A stretch of 31,620 nt of DNA, from positions 1 to 31,620 of the IMG/VR virus record IMGVR_UViG_3300031972_001684; one strand, given 5' to 3'. The notes under the pieces were generated by a model. It saw nothing but the letters and a program-made list of their open reading frames with translations. It searched no databases and was not told the DNA's origin. Numbering within the stretch: the first letter of the stretch is position 1; every line of letters begins with the position of its first letter. This document shows positions 13,111-21,699 of the stretch, in pieces. A program made the translations under genes and the position numbers. The stretch is from a virus.

Positions 13111-14070
13111 ATGGCACTTCCGACAAATGCTGCGACCACCTATGCGAACGTGGGTATTCGCGAGGATCTCTCCGACATCATCTATCGGGTCGCCCCCGAA
13201 GAAACCCCTTTCACCAACAACATCGGACGCGGCAAGGCGACGGCCACGTTTCACGAATGGCAGACGGAAAATCTGACTGCCGCAAGCGATACCAACGCGG
13301 TTCTGGAAGGCGATGAGGCCACCCTGGACGCGGCGAACATCCCCGCCCGTATCGGCAATCGCTGCCAGATCGCCGACAAGACCGCCGTCGTCACCGGCAC
13401 CAACGATGAAGTGAATAAGGCGGGTCGCAAGACCGAAATGGCGCGTCAGGTCATGCTCAAGGGCATGGAACTGGCGCGCGATGTCGAAAAGCAGATGCTG
13501 TCCAACAAGCCATCGGTTGCCGGCGATGCCAGCGCTGCGCGTCAGTCGGCCGGCATGGAAAGCTGGCTCGTCACCAATGCGTCGCGCGGTTCGGGCGGAT
13601 CGGGTGGCGGCTTTTCCGGTGGCGTCGTATCGGCGCCAACGGATGGCACGGCGCGCGCTTTCACCGAGACGTTGCTCAAGGCAGCCCATGTGCTGGCGTT
13701 CAACAACGGCGGCAAGCCCAATCAGCTTTACATGGGCGGTGCGCAGAAGCAGGTGTTCTCGACCTTCGCGGGCATCGCCGTCAATCGCGTCGATAACAGC
13801 CCCAGCAGCACCGGCGTTTCGATCATCGGTGCAGCGGATGTCTACCAGGGCGATTTCGGCCGCCTGACCGCCATCCCGCACCCCTATGGTATGCGCAACC
13901 GCACCGTCCTGGGCATCGACCCGCGTCGGGCGCGCAAGGCCATCCTGCGCGGTATGCGCAATTGGGAACTGGCCAAGACGGGCGATACCGAAAAGCGCCA
14001 GATGCTGGAGGAATATACCCTCCAGTGCGACAACGAACTGGCGCACTTCGTGGTGGCCGACCTGACCTGA
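13111..14070 (+). CDS. Major capsid protein (DUF5309/SU10 type)
   Basis: The 319-residue protein forms the icosahedral shell. It begins MALPTNAATTYANVGIREDL and shows the family pattern SDIIYRVAPEETPFTNNIGR, HEWQTENL, DKTAVVTGTNDEVNKAGR (likely E-loop region), a glycine-rich loop (GSGGSGGGFSGG) and DFGRLTAIPHPYGM near the end. AAAGGA lies before the ATG. A terminator-like hairpin follows directly, as is common after a gene needed in high amounts. Confidence 0.93.
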   Translation: MALPTNAATTYANVGIREDLSDIIYRVAPEETPFTNNIGRGKATATFHEWQTENLTAASDTNAVLEGDEATLDAANIPARIGNRCQIADKTAVVTGTNDEVNKAGRKTEMARQVMLKGMELARDVEKQMLSNKPSVAGDASAARQSAGMESWLVTNASRGSGGSGGGFSGGVVSAPTDGTARAFTETLLKAAHVLAFNNGGKPNQLYMGGAQKQVFSTFAGIAVNRVDNSPSSTGVSIIGAADVYQGDFGRLTAIPHPYGMRNRTVLGIDPRRARKAILRGMRNWELAKTGDTEKRQMLEEYTLQCDNELAHFVVADLT

Positions 14071-14077
14071 TGATGAG

Positions 14078-14100
14078 GGGCGGCTTTCGGGCCGCCCTTC
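14078..14100 (+). terminator. Terminator-like hairpin after the capsid gene
   Basis: GGGCGGC (14078-14084), loop TTTCGG, GCCGCCC (14091-14097): a perfect 7-bp GC stem followed by a pyrimidine tract TTCCCTTCC. The tail is not a pure T run, so it probably terminates only partly or stabilises the capsid mRNA 3' end. Confidence 0.6.
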
Positions 14101-14119
14101 CCTTCCGAGGATAACGATC

Positions 14120-14326
14120 ATGACCGAAGCAAAGACCGTCCGCATCGAATGCACCTGCAATCCCGATGTCCACCTGGGCGATGGCCGCCGCCTGATTGGG
14201 CCGGTTCGCGACGGCACGAAGATCGCCAGGCATGGCGATGTCGCGGAAGTCTCCGCAGATGTCGCGCTGCTGCTGATCGACAATGGCCAGGCGCAGGAAA
14301 CCAAGCGCCCCGTCACGGTGGCCTGA
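14120..14326 (+). CDS. Unknown small head-module protein, 68 aa
   Basis: GAGGATAAC precedes the ATG. The product contains IECTCNPDVHLGDGRRLIGP and EVSADVALLLIDNGQAQE. The last part (an alternation ending LLIDNGQA) resembles small phage proteins found after capsid genes. There is no membrane helix or catalytic motif. It is possibly a decoration or completion protein, by position only. Confidence 0.65.
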   Translation: MTEAKTVRIECTCNPDVHLGDGRRLIGPVRDGTKIARHGDVAEVSADVALLLIDNGQAQETKRPVTVA

Positions 14327-14327
14327 C

Positions 14328-14660
14328 ATGCAGATGTTCCATGTCGAGACGAACGCACTAGGCGTTACCCGGCAATATTTTTCCGATGACGACGGCAATA
14401 TCACCGTCAATGCCATCCAGGATCTGGAGCCGCTACTCGACAGGAACAAATCGGTGGCCAACGACAGGGGGAGGCGCATCGATAGCGATTATGCAAATCC
14501 GGTCGCCACCATTCCCCCTGTGGTCGCGCTGCATTGGCTCCAGACAGAAGGGTGGTGGGTATTCGATGCCGACAAAGATCCCGATGTCGAAAGGAAGTTG
14601 AACCAGAAGCTCAATTGCTCCGACTGGCGGCATTTGCGGACCTCTGAACTGAGGATGTAA
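14328..14660 (+). CDS. Conserved-looking phage structural-module protein, 110 aa
   Basis: It begins MQMFHVETNALGVTRQYFSD two bases after the previous stop. Features are a DDDGNITVNAIQDLEPLLD segment, DYANPVATIPPVVALHWLQ, and an end KLNCSDWRHLRTSELRM. I have seen this pattern in podoviral genomes between capsid and adaptor but know no function. It is soluble and mixed alpha/beta. Confidence 0.65.
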   Translation: MQMFHVETNALGVTRQYFSDDDGNITVNAIQDLEPLLDRNKSVANDRGRRIDSDYANPVATIPPVVALHWLQTEGWWVFDADKDPDVERKLNQKLNCSDWRHLRTSELRM

Positions 14661-14662
14661 GA

Positions 14663-15322
14663 ATGGCAATCGCGCTCAACGTCATTGAACCCGGCACCAT
14701 TGGCACCTACACCGATCTTGTTTCGAAGGTGGCCGATTGGCTGGACCGTGACGATCTTACAGCGCAGATCCCCGACTTCATCGCGCTTCTGGAAAGCGAG
14801 CTGCGCGACAAGCTGCGCACCGTCTACCAGGAGACGCTTGACATATGGTCGGTGACGGGTCCGAATTATATCATCCCCGATGATGTTTTGCGCCTCCGCC
14901 GCATTTATCCATCCGGCCAGCCTAACGCCACGCTCAAGGAGGTGTCATCGGACGCCTTGCAGCGCTTTCTGAATGGTGGCGGGCAAACAAGGGTATTCGC
15001 GATCGAGGGGCGCCGGATCAGCTTCGCGCCAGCACCAACGGAAGCATCCCCTTTTGATGTAGAGGTGAATTACTGGCGGCGCATACCGCCGCTGTCCGCC
15101 TCATATCCCGATAATTGGCTACTGCACCGCCGCGCCGACATATATCTGTGGGGGACGCTGCATTATGCCGCCGCCTTCATCCGGGACACAGACGCGATGA
15201 CCGCCTGTCGGCAATATCTGGATGCCGCTGTCTCCCAACTCCAGCAGGCAAGCCGCAACGATGCGTGGTCTGGTCCGCTATCACCTGTGGGCATGGCGCA
15301 GGTTAGGGGCGCGCGTTGCTGA
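14663..15322 (+). CDS. Head-to-tail adaptor protein
   Basis: The 219-residue protein starts MAIALNVIEPGTIGTYTDLV, with helices VADWLDRDDLTAQIPDFIAL and ESELRDKLRT. This is the typical opening of SU10/P22 gp4-like adaptors that attach below the portal ring and carry the tail. The middle (DDVLRLRRIYPSG, VNYWRRIPPLSASYPDNWLL) and the helical end fit the family. The ribosome site is weak. The stop overlaps the TTG start of the nozzle gene. Confidence 0.82.
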   Translation: MAIALNVIEPGTIGTYTDLVSKVADWLDRDDLTAQIPDFIALLESELRDKLRTVYQETLDIWSVTGPNYIIPDDVLRLRRIYPSGQPNATLKEVSSDALQRFLNGGGQTRVFAIEGRRISFAPAPTEASPFDVEVNYWRRIPPLSASYPDNWLLHRRADIYLWGTLHYAAAFIRDTDAMTACRQYLDAAVSQLQQASRNDAWSGPLSPVGMAQVRGARC

Positions 15323-16716
15323 AAACCGTTTCCTTTGGTGAATTTCTGCCGGATCGCGCGGAAGGCGTTTTTCGCGTGCAGAATGTGTGGCCAACACCGG
15401 AAGGCTATCGCCCGGTAAAGTCCTATTTGGCAATAACCACGGCGATCACAGGATGGTGCGGCGGCGGCGCGTTCATAGGGTCGGATGGCACTGCCTCGCT
15501 TATCTCAGGCAATCCGGTCGGCCTTTACCGCTACAGCAGCGGGGTTTGGTCAGAGATACACACTGCCGCCGCCAACCGCTGGCGCTTCGACCAGTTCGGG
15601 GACCGCGTTATCGCAGTCAATGGAGGTGCGCCGGTCGGCTATGATCTTGCAGCCGGGACTGCATCAACCCTGGCTGGCTCTCCCCCTCCCAGCAGCCTCG
15701 TCGCGACTGTGCGCCAGCAAGTGTTTTTGGCCGGTGATACGTCGGCGAACAACACGGTTGCGATCAGCGGGTATAATGACAGCGAAGGCTGGACCGCCGG
15801 TGATAATCAGTGCCTCTATGTCCCGTTCCCGAGCGGCGGCAAGATTACCGGCCTTTCCGGTGGCGAAACCGGCATTATCCTCCAGGAACGATCGATCAAG
15901 CGCGCAACCTACGCCGGCCCTCCGGTGGTGTGGCAATTCGATGAGATCAGCCATGACATCGGATGCATGGCGCCTGGATCGGTGGCGCAGGCCGGCCAAC
16001 TGGTTTTCTTCCTGTCAGAGCAAGGCTTCAAGGTCACAGATCGCAACGGCGTTTCAGCGATCGGCGCTGAGAAAGTAGATCGCACGTTTTTCAATACCTA
16101 CTCGCGCTCGGATATCGTCAACAAGATCAGCTCGGCAGTCGATCCGCGCACCACGACGGTCATATGGGCGATGCCGGGCAATCCAGGGAAGCTGTGGGCC
16201 TATAATTGGACGCTGGAGCGCTGGTCCACCATAGAATTGCGCCAAGTCGGCGTGTTCAGCGGATTCACCGCCAACGTCAGCCTTGAAGGTGTCGATACCA
16301 TGTATCCGGGCGGCATTGATATCGTGCCATATAGCCTTGATGATCCCGTTTTCGCTGGAGGCAATCCTTTGTTTCTGGTTGCGCACTGGAACGGAACGGT
16401 CGGGCCACTGGCGGGGGAAAACAGCGAGGCGCGGCTGTCCATCAATCCGATCGAGCTGGATCGTGGCGCATGGGTTCGCATCAGGGCCGCGCGCCCGGTC
16501 GGCGATGCTGTTACGGGATCGGTGGCGATCGACGCACGGGCGCGCGCGGGCGATGCGCAAAGCCGGATTGTATCCGGTGCGATCCGGAGCAGTGGACGCC
16601 TTGCGATCAGGGCGGCCGGTCGCCACATTGGCGTGGATTATGCCATACCGGCAGGCGCGGAATGGTCATATGCCCACGGCATCGATCTTGAATATGAAGT
16701 GTCGGGGGCGCGCTGA
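15316..16716 (+). CDS. Tail nozzle / packaged-DNA stabilisation protein (P22 gp10-like)
   Basis: The 466-residue protein begins with an unusual TTG at 15316 (no fitting ATG; overlap with the previous stop supports it). It has repeated beta strands with turns such as FGDRVIAVNGGAPVGYDL, GKITGLSGGETGIILQ, FLSEQGFKVTDRNGV and NPGKLWAYNWTLERWSTI, the layout of the beta-propeller nozzle proteins of short-tailed phages. Such proteins close the DNA channel below the adaptor and bind the central tail parts. The C-terminal third is additional beta-rich sequence. Confidence 0.78.
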   Translation: MLKTVSFGEFLPDRAEGVFRVQNVWPTPEGYRPVKSYLAITTAITGWCGGGAFIGSDGTASLISGNPVGLYRYSSGVWSEIHTAAANRWRFDQFGDRVIAVNGGAPVGYDLAAGTASTLAGSPPPSSLVATVRQQVFLAGDTSANNTVAISGYNDSEGWTAGDNQCLYVPFPSGGKITGLSGGETGIILQERSIKRATYAGPPVVWQFDEISHDIGCMAPGSVAQAGQLVFFLSEQGFKVTDRNGVSAIGAEKVDRTFFNTYSRSDIVNKISSAVDPRTTTVIWAMPGNPGKLWAYNWTLERWSTIELRQVGVFSGFTANVSLEGVDTMYPGGIDIVPYSLDDPVFAGGNPLFLVAHWNGTVGPLAGENSEARLSINPIELDRGAWVRIRAARPVGDAVTGSVAIDARARAGDAQSRIVSGAIRSSGRLAIRAAGRHIGVDYAIPAGAEWSYAHGIDLEYEVSGAR

Positions 16717-16931
16717 TGCTGCTTGTCCCGCCAACGGTTTCCAGTCTTCCCGAATGGGCGCGGAAGGTCGCTGTTTCAGTCAATTACCTCCTGGGTCGGC
16801 AGGGGTTTCCCTTCGGAGAACCGGCAACGTCGGCACCCGCAGAACCAACGGTGGGCCAGGCATGGATAGACGCCAGCGATGATAACCGCGTCAAGATATG
16901 GGACGGCAGCATATGGCAACCTCTGTGGTAG
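16716..16931 (+). CDS. Small tail-module protein, 71 aa
   Basis: The start overlaps the nozzle stop (TGATG). The product starts MLLVPPTVSSLPEWARKVAV and ends VGQAWIDASDDNRVKIWDGS, then IWQPLW. This ending is a common motif of short phage structural proteins and fibre-associated domains. The role is unknown and it may decorate the tail hub. Confidence 0.6.
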   Translation: MLLVPPTVSSLPEWARKVAVSVNYLLGRQGFPFGEPATSAPAEPTVGQAWIDASDDNRVKIWDGSIWQPLW

Positions 16932-17293
16932 TCCCCGGGTGGTCAGAATATCTTCGCTGGCGTGAAGCATTTGCGGCCATCCTCGATCCACGATTCCACA
17001 CGGTGGAGTGGCTGGATGGCGAAGTGTGGAGCGGCAGGATAAGGCTTTTCTCCAGCGAGAATTCTGCTATCCTGTGCGCGTTGAGGCCATATCCGACCGG
17101 CGCAGTCGTGCTTGAAGGGATGGCGGCAGCAGGCGAACTGAGCGAGATAAAGCCAACCATCGCCATTGCGGAAGAATGGGGACGATCGATCGGATGCATA
17201 TGCGCCGAGATCGCCTCAAGACCGGGATGGGCGAAGGTTATGCGCGAAGACGGCTACGATATTCATCAAATTTCGATCAGGAAGGCTCTGTAA
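16913..17293 (+). CDS. Unknown tail-module protein, 126 aa
   Basis: It starts at ATG 16913 inside the end of the preceding gene (19-bp overlap); an upstream ATG at 16898 has no better ribosome site. The sequence contains FHTVEWLDGEVWSGRIRLF, AILCALRPYPTGAVVLEGMA, then IAEEWGRSIGCICAEIASRP and GWAKVMREDGYDIHQ. The alternation and the final SRPGWAKVMREDGY resemble small acetyltransferase-fold phage proteins, but the acetyl-CoA motif is not clear. Function unassigned. Confidence 0.65.
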   Translation: MATSVVVPGWSEYLRWREAFAAILDPRFHTVEWLDGEVWSGRIRLFSSENSAILCALRPYPTGAVVLEGMAAAGELSEIKPTIAIAEEWGRSIGCICAEIASRPGWAKVMREDGYDIHQISIRKAL

Positions 17294-17947
17294 ATGGGCC
17301 TTTCCAGCAGCAAGACAACGACAGGCCCGTCCAAGGCGGCGATGCCGTATCTCAAGGATGCTTCTGGCGCGGTCCAGGGCGCCTACCAGAATAGCATCGG
17401 CAACACCGCCGACATCACGAACACGCTCAAATCCGCCTTCGATAATTATTCGACCAGCAGCCCGACTTTGACGGCAGCGAACGGCTATGCGCAAGATGTG
17501 CTTGGCGGGAAGTATCTCGACGCCGGCAATCCCTATTTGCAAGGCATGATCGACAGCACGAACGAGAGCGTCGCCGACCAGGTGAACGCGCTGTTTTCGA
17601 GTGCGGGTCAGACCGGATCCTCGCGCCAGATCGGCGAGCTGGGCAAGCAGCTATCCACCTCTGAAAATAATCTGCGCTATCAGGATTATGCGAGCGAGCG
17701 GGATAGAATGGGGCAATCCGCCGCCTTGAGCGCGACCCTGAGTGCAGCCGAAAGCGAGCGTTACCAGACGCTCGCGGGCCTCGGTGCGACAGCGAACGGC
17801 CTTCCGCTCGCGAACGCGCTGGGTTACGCGGGTGCGCTCGGCGGGCTGTGGGGCAACAGCACGACGACCAAGAGCAGCCCCGGACTTGGGCAGATGCTCT
17901 TGCAAGCCGGTTCCAATGCCGCTGCCGCGTTCGCGGGAGGCGGTTGA
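17294..17947 (+). CDS. Putative internal/ejection protein, 217 aa
   Basis: It starts directly after the previous stop (TAAATG), MGLSSSKTTTGPSK. It is helical and alanine/serine/asparagine-rich, with GKYLDAGNPYLQGMIDSTNE, VNALFSSAGQTGSSRQIGEL and YQDYASERDRMGQSAALS. This composition and these motifs are typical of podoviral ejection proteins carried in the head. The glycine/alanine-rich end (AAAFAGGG) fits membrane interaction. Confidence 0.68.
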   Translation: MGLSSSKTTTGPSKAAMPYLKDASGAVQGAYQNSIGNTADITNTLKSAFDNYSTSSPTLTAANGYAQDVLGGKYLDAGNPYLQGMIDSTNESVADQVNALFSSAGQTGSSRQIGELGKQLSTSENNLRYQDYASERDRMGQSAALSATLSAAESERYQTLAGLGATANGLPLANALGYAGALGGLWGNSTTTKSSPGLGQMLLQAGSNAAAAFAGGG

Positions 17948-18597
17948 TGGCCATGTTCGGCGCATTGGGCAAGAAGCGAAGCCAGTTCGACTTTTCGCCG
18001 ATTGTTTACCAGACGCCAGGCATCGGCGACGGGATGCAGGGCAATAATCCGATGGGCGAACCCGGTCTTGGTGGCTTGGCTGGCCCCGCCCCCGCGCCGC
18101 CCACGGGACCGAAGCATAAGGGTGCAAGCGTTCTTGGCGTCATCGCGGACGCGCTTGCCGGCGCAGCCGGGCAGGCTGGGCCTTATGCAGCCATGGTCCA
18201 GCAGCGCCGCCAGCAGGAGCGGCAAGACGAGATGTATCAGCGCCAACGCCAGGACGGCATGAGCGACTGGCTCGCCAAGCAGGCATGGGAGCGGGCCAAT
18301 CCCTCTCCGCGCGCGCCGCACTATTGGGAAACTAATGACGGCTCGCTTGCAATGGTCGGACCAGATGGAAAGCCCTCAGTCCTTTATAAAGACCCAACGC
18401 CTAAAACCGAGACGATTCAAGTTCGTGATCCTGCAACGGGAGAAGTGAAATGGTATCGTGTGCCGCAGGGGGGAGGTGATCCAGCATTCTCGCCGTCGCC
18501 GGGTGCGGCGTCAAATCGCCCGGCAATCGGTTCTGTCATGCCTGATCCACGAAAAGGAGGCGGTGCCGGTAACGGTGCCGGAGGCTTTCGACCGTGA
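17947..18597 (+). CDS. Putative internal virion protein, 216 aa
   Basis: The start overlaps the previous stop (TGATG), MAMFGALGKKRSQFDFSPI. It has a proline/glycine-rich N-terminal part (LAGPAPAPPTGPKHKG), an alanine-rich helix (SVLGVIADALAGAAGQAG), a Q/R coiled stretch (VQQRRQQERQDEMYQRQRQD) and a low-complexity C-terminus. It lies between ejection genes and the transglycosylase, so a role in DNA ejection is likely but not certain. An AGGAGG inside its 3' end serves the next gene. Confidence 0.65.
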   Translation: MAMFGALGKKRSQFDFSPIVYQTPGIGDGMQGNNPMGEPGLGGLAGPAPAPPTGPKHKGASVLGVIADALAGAAGQAGPYAAMVQQRRQQERQDEMYQRQRQDGMSDWLAKQAWERANPSPRAPHYWETNDGSLAMVGPDGKPSVLYKDPTPKTETIQVRDPATGEVKWYRVPQGGGDPAFSPSPGAASNRPAIGSVMPDPRKGGGAGNGAGGFRP

Positions 18598-18946
18598 CCG
18601 CATGTTCTCGGCTCTGATCCAGCAGGAGAGCGGCGGGCGCGCGGGCGCGGTCGGGCCTAAGACGCAATATGGCCAGGCGCTCGGCATGACGCAGATGCTC
18701 CCCGCAACAGCGCGCGAAATGGCTGGCAAGGTCGGCCTGCCCTATCGCGAAGACCTGCTGCGCGGCTCGTCAGATGTGGCGGCGCAGTATCAGCGGGTGC
18801 TGGGGAGGGCTTATTTTGAGCAGGGCTTAGCTGAAACCGGCAACCCGGTGGATGCTCTACATTATTATCATGGCGGGCCTGATCGGTCGAAATGGGGACC
18901 GAAAACGCGCGCTTATGCACAGTCTATTCTCGGAAGGCTTCGCTAA
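18563..18946 (+). CDS. Virion lytic transglycosylase (SLT-type)
   Basis: The domain cuts peptidoglycan to let DNA pass. Catalytic helix FSALIQQESGG carries the conserved Glu, followed by YGQALGMTQMLPATAREMAG (the GxxQxxPxTA motif) and ALHYYHGGPDRSKWGPKTRA YAQS near the end. The start is uncertain. A strong AGGAGG at 18555-18560 points to GTG 18563 (close spacing), with GTG 18575 or ATG 18602 as alternatives; all keep the catalytic part. It overlaps the end of the previous gene by 35 bp in another frame and the next gene by one base. Confidence 0.85.
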   Translation: MPVTVPEAFDRDRMFSALIQQESGGRAGAVGPKTQYGQALGMTQMLPATAREMAGKVGLPYREDLLRGSSDVAAQYQRVLGRAYFEQGLAETGNPVDALHYYHGGPDRSKWGPKTRAYAQSILGRLR

Positions 18947-21450
18947 TGGGTCAGTTCACGCACGAAGGCGTTGTCTATGAGGAAATGCCAGACGGCTCGG
19001 TGAAGGTGGTAGGCTATGCCCAGCAGCAGCCTGCCAACCCACAACCGTTCATGACATCGCCCGGAGATCCCGCGAAGCCGCTAGAAGTTGAGCGCTTGCG
19101 CCAGCAGATCGGCTCTACCGCAGCGACAGCGCCCTATGACGCGCGGAAGGCGGCGGCTGATGCCTCGAAAGCAGAAGCGGATGCCATCAAGGCCAACCGC
19201 GATCTTGCCGCACAGCAGGCTACGGCAACGCCCGAACAGCAAAAGGCACAAGCATCTCTCGCAAATGACGAGATTATCGCCGCCATTGCACGCGCCCGTC
19301 AGGATTTGAAGAACGGCGGGGCCGCAGGGTATTGGGCGCGACTGCCCGAAATGTTCCAGCCGCAGTCGGCCATCAACTTAAGCGGCTCACTGAACACGAT
19401 CGCCTCGCGGTTGACTCTCGACAAGCTGGCGCAGCTCAAGCAAGCGTCGCCAACGGGCGCGTCCGGCCTTGGCTCTCTGACCGAGCGAGAAGGCGCGCTA
19501 TTGCGAGATAGTGTTGCGGCGCTTGGCCAGACGCAAGATCCTGACCGGATCATGGAAAATCTGAACGCGGTAGAATCGCACTATCGAAACGTGATGGCGC
19601 TTTCGAACGGCGAAGATTATCGCAACCCTGACGTGGCAAAGCGCTACGGCATTTCATCCGGCGCGCCGAAAATTGGCAACGGCCCGCCCATGGAGATCGA
19701 CCCCAGCGGTGGCAATGTTTCGCCAAATCCTGCCCTAAAAGGGGTTAACGACGAGGTCCGCGCGCTCATCGGCATGGGTAAATCGTCAGAAGAAATCCGC
19801 AATTATCTGCGCTCTAAGGGGGTGGATGACAGTCAGACGCAGGGCCTAGATTCGGCCATCCAGTTCATTCGTGACAATCCGTCGCAGCGCGGAAAGCCGT
19901 ATGGCGGCGATGTTTCGGTGGATCTTATGCGATCGGCTGATCCCAATGCCTTTGGCGCGCTGTCGGCTTCGCCCGTGGGGTCGTATTTTAGCGGCGTATC
20001 TAACGGTATGACTGCTGGGTTTTCTGATGAACTAGCGGGCGGGTTTTCGGCGTTGACGGGCGGCAATTATGAGCAGTCGCGCGACTCTTACAACGCGGGC
20101 AAAGGGCTACTTTCGGAAGCCAACCCCAAAGCCGACCTACTAGGCAATGTGACCGGAGGGGTCATTGCGATGGCCGCTCCCGGTGCTGCAATGTCGCGCC
20201 TGGGGATTGGTGGGGCGGCCGAAGCATCAACCCTGGCCCCACGCCTACTCGCAGAGGATGCGCTCTACGGTGGTCTGTATGGAGCAGGCGAGAATAATGA
20301 TAACCGCTTCACTGGTGGGCTTACCGGCGCACTGGAAGGCGCAGCAGGTGGAGCCGCTGGCCGTGGCGCATTCCGAGGCCTTGGCATGGCGTTTCGCGGC
20401 GCGCGTGGACCTGCGTCGGATGCAGCTCGATATCTTCGCGGACAGGGTGTTCCGCTCACTCCCGGCCAATCAGCCGGGGGACGCCTCAAGACCCGTGAGG
20501 ACCGCCTTGCCGGGTTCCAGGGTGTTGGGGATCGTATCGGCGAAATGCGCCGTCGCGGCTTGGAAGCGTTCAACACCTCTGCGTTCAGGCAAAATCTTGA
20601 CCCTATCGGCCAGCAGATACCGCCCGGCCTCATAGGGGAAGAGGCGGTCGAAGCTACACGTGGGGCAGTTGGCCGTGGCTATGATGCGGCGTTGGGCGGT
20701 CGGACGTTCGATGCGAACGACCCTCAGTTCGTCTCTGCACTAGGAGCGAGCCTGTCCGACGCGCGCAGCCTGCCGGCCATCGGCGACCAAGCAGAACATT
20801 CCATCCGCCGCAGCGTCGAGCCCTTCATTAGTGACACCGGCATCATGACCGGCCGTGGGATGCAGCAGGCCAGCCAAGAGCTTACCCGACGCGGTGCACG
20901 CTTTGGCAACTCGCCGGATGCTGTTGGGCCGGATGCTGCTAATAGCCTGTCCGATGCCCTCGCGGCGATCGAGGGGATGGTTGGGAGGCAGAACCCCGGC
21001 ACTATTGATGCGTTCCGTGCGGCCAATGCCGCATATCGTGGGGGCCGGGTGCTAGAAGACGCCGTAGGATCAGCACGCAATGTCGGGCAAGGCGTATTCA
21101 CCCCTGCCCAACTGACTAACGCGGCCTATGCCAACGCTCGGAGGTTCGGTGGCCGCCAGTCCACGACCGATCGTCCATTCTTCGAACTGTCGCGCGCTGG
21201 GCAGCAGGTCTTGCCGTCCACCATCCCGGATAGCGGCACGGCGGGACGGGCAAGCGGCCCTGTGCGTGATGCGATCCGCAATACAGTGAACGCCCCGCTC
21301 TATTCGGACACCGCCCAGCAGGCGCTAGAGACGTTCTTCTTGTCGCCTCGTCCCGCCCCGATCGAACGCATTGGCGATGTATTGGTCAGCCGCGCGCGGG
21401 TGCCTGGGATGTTCGGGAACTCTGCGGCCCTGCAATACTATGGTCAGTAA
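18946..21450 (+). CDS. Large internal virion / DNA ejection protein
   Basis: The 834-residue protein begins MGQFTHEGVVYEEMPDGSVK (ATG 18946 overlapping the previous TAA). The front has A/K/E helices (APYDARKAAADASKAEADAI). At ~330-500 there is a glycine/alanine-rich hydrophobic region (GGVIAMAAPGAAMSRLGIGG, GALEGAAGGAAGRGAFRG), as in podoviral proteins that leave the head and build a channel through the envelope. The rest is helical, with RGAVGRGYDAALG and ALAAIEGMVGRQNPGTIDAF. No enzyme motif is seen; the adjacent transglycosylase may supply that activity. Its stop abuts the stop of the opposite-strand gene (TAATTA). Confidence 0.78.
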   Translation: MGQFTHEGVVYEEMPDGSVKVVGYAQQQPANPQPFMTSPGDPAKPLEVERLRQQIGSTAATAPYDARKAAADASKAEADAIKANRDLAAQQATATPEQQKAQASLANDEIIAAIARARQDLKNGGAAGYWARLPEMFQPQSAINLSGSLNTIASRLTLDKLAQLKQASPTGASGLGSLTEREGALLRDSVAALGQTQDPDRIMENLNAVESHYRNVMALSNGEDYRNPDVAKRYGISSGAPKIGNGPPMEIDPSGGNVSPNPALKGVNDEVRALIGMGKSSEEIRNYLRSKGVDDSQTQGLDSAIQFIRDNPSQRGKPYGGDVSVDLMRSADPNAFGALSASPVGSYFSGVSNGMTAGFSDELAGGFSALTGGNYEQSRDSYNAGKGLLSEANPKADLLGNVTGGVIAMAAPGAAMSRLGIGGAAEASTLAPRLLAEDALYGGLYGAGENNDNRFTGGLTGALEGAAGGAAGRGAFRGLGMAFRGARGPASDAARYLRGQGVPLTPGQSAGGRLKTREDRLAGFQGVGDRIGEMRRRGLEAFNTSAFRQNLDPIGQQIPPGLIGEEAVEATRGAVGRGYDAALGGRTFDANDPQFVSALGASLSDARSLPAIGDQAEHSIRRSVEPFISDTGIMTGRGMQQASQELTRRGARFGNSPDAVGPDAANSLSDALAAIEGMVGRQNPGTIDAFRAANAAYRGGRVLEDAVGSARNVGQGVFTPAQLTNAAYANARRFGGRQSTTDRPFFELSRAGQQVLPSTIPDSGTAGRASGPVRDAIRNTVNAPLYSDTAQQALETFFLSPRPAPIERIGDVLVSRARVPGMFGNSAALQYYGQ

Positions 21451-21699
21451 TTACCAAAACCATTGGTTGACGACCACGTTATACCCGATCACGGCGAAGG
21501 TCCCATACGCAGCCCAAGCCGCAATGCGCCCAGCCTTCTCCCAGCGTTTCAGCTTTAGGTCAGGTTCATACGCCTGTGTGCGAGGGTTCCAATCCAGTGG
21601 AATTTCGGTGCGGCGAGCCTTCCACGATTGGTATTCGAACATGAGCGCGCGCGCGCCAGCGAATCCTGCTGTGGCGGCTATGATTTGCCAGTCCATCAT
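21451..21699 (-). CDS. Small membrane protein of the inverted cassette, 82 aa
   Basis: It is leftward and starts MMDWQIIAATAGFAGARALM, overlapping the preceding stop (ATGA). Two hydrophobic stretches are present: ~5-20 (IIAATAGFAGARALMF) and ~58-80 (IAAWAAYGTFAVIGYNVVV), separated by a charged middle (YQSWKARRTE). The N-terminus resembles that of its upstream partner (shared DWQI and an alanine/glycine helix). It could be a holin-like or membrane-anchoring protein. No family is recognised. Confidence 0.6.
   Translation of the reverse strand: MMDWQIIAATAGFAGARALMFEYQSWKARRTEIPLDWNPRTQAYEPDLKLKRWEKAGRIAAWAAYGTFAVIGYNVVVNQWFW

Noticed and set aside
12592-14358. Leftward frame of ~590 codons opposite scaffold and capsid genes
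   Set aside because: Spans two certain genes and the terminator hairpin antisense; no domain.
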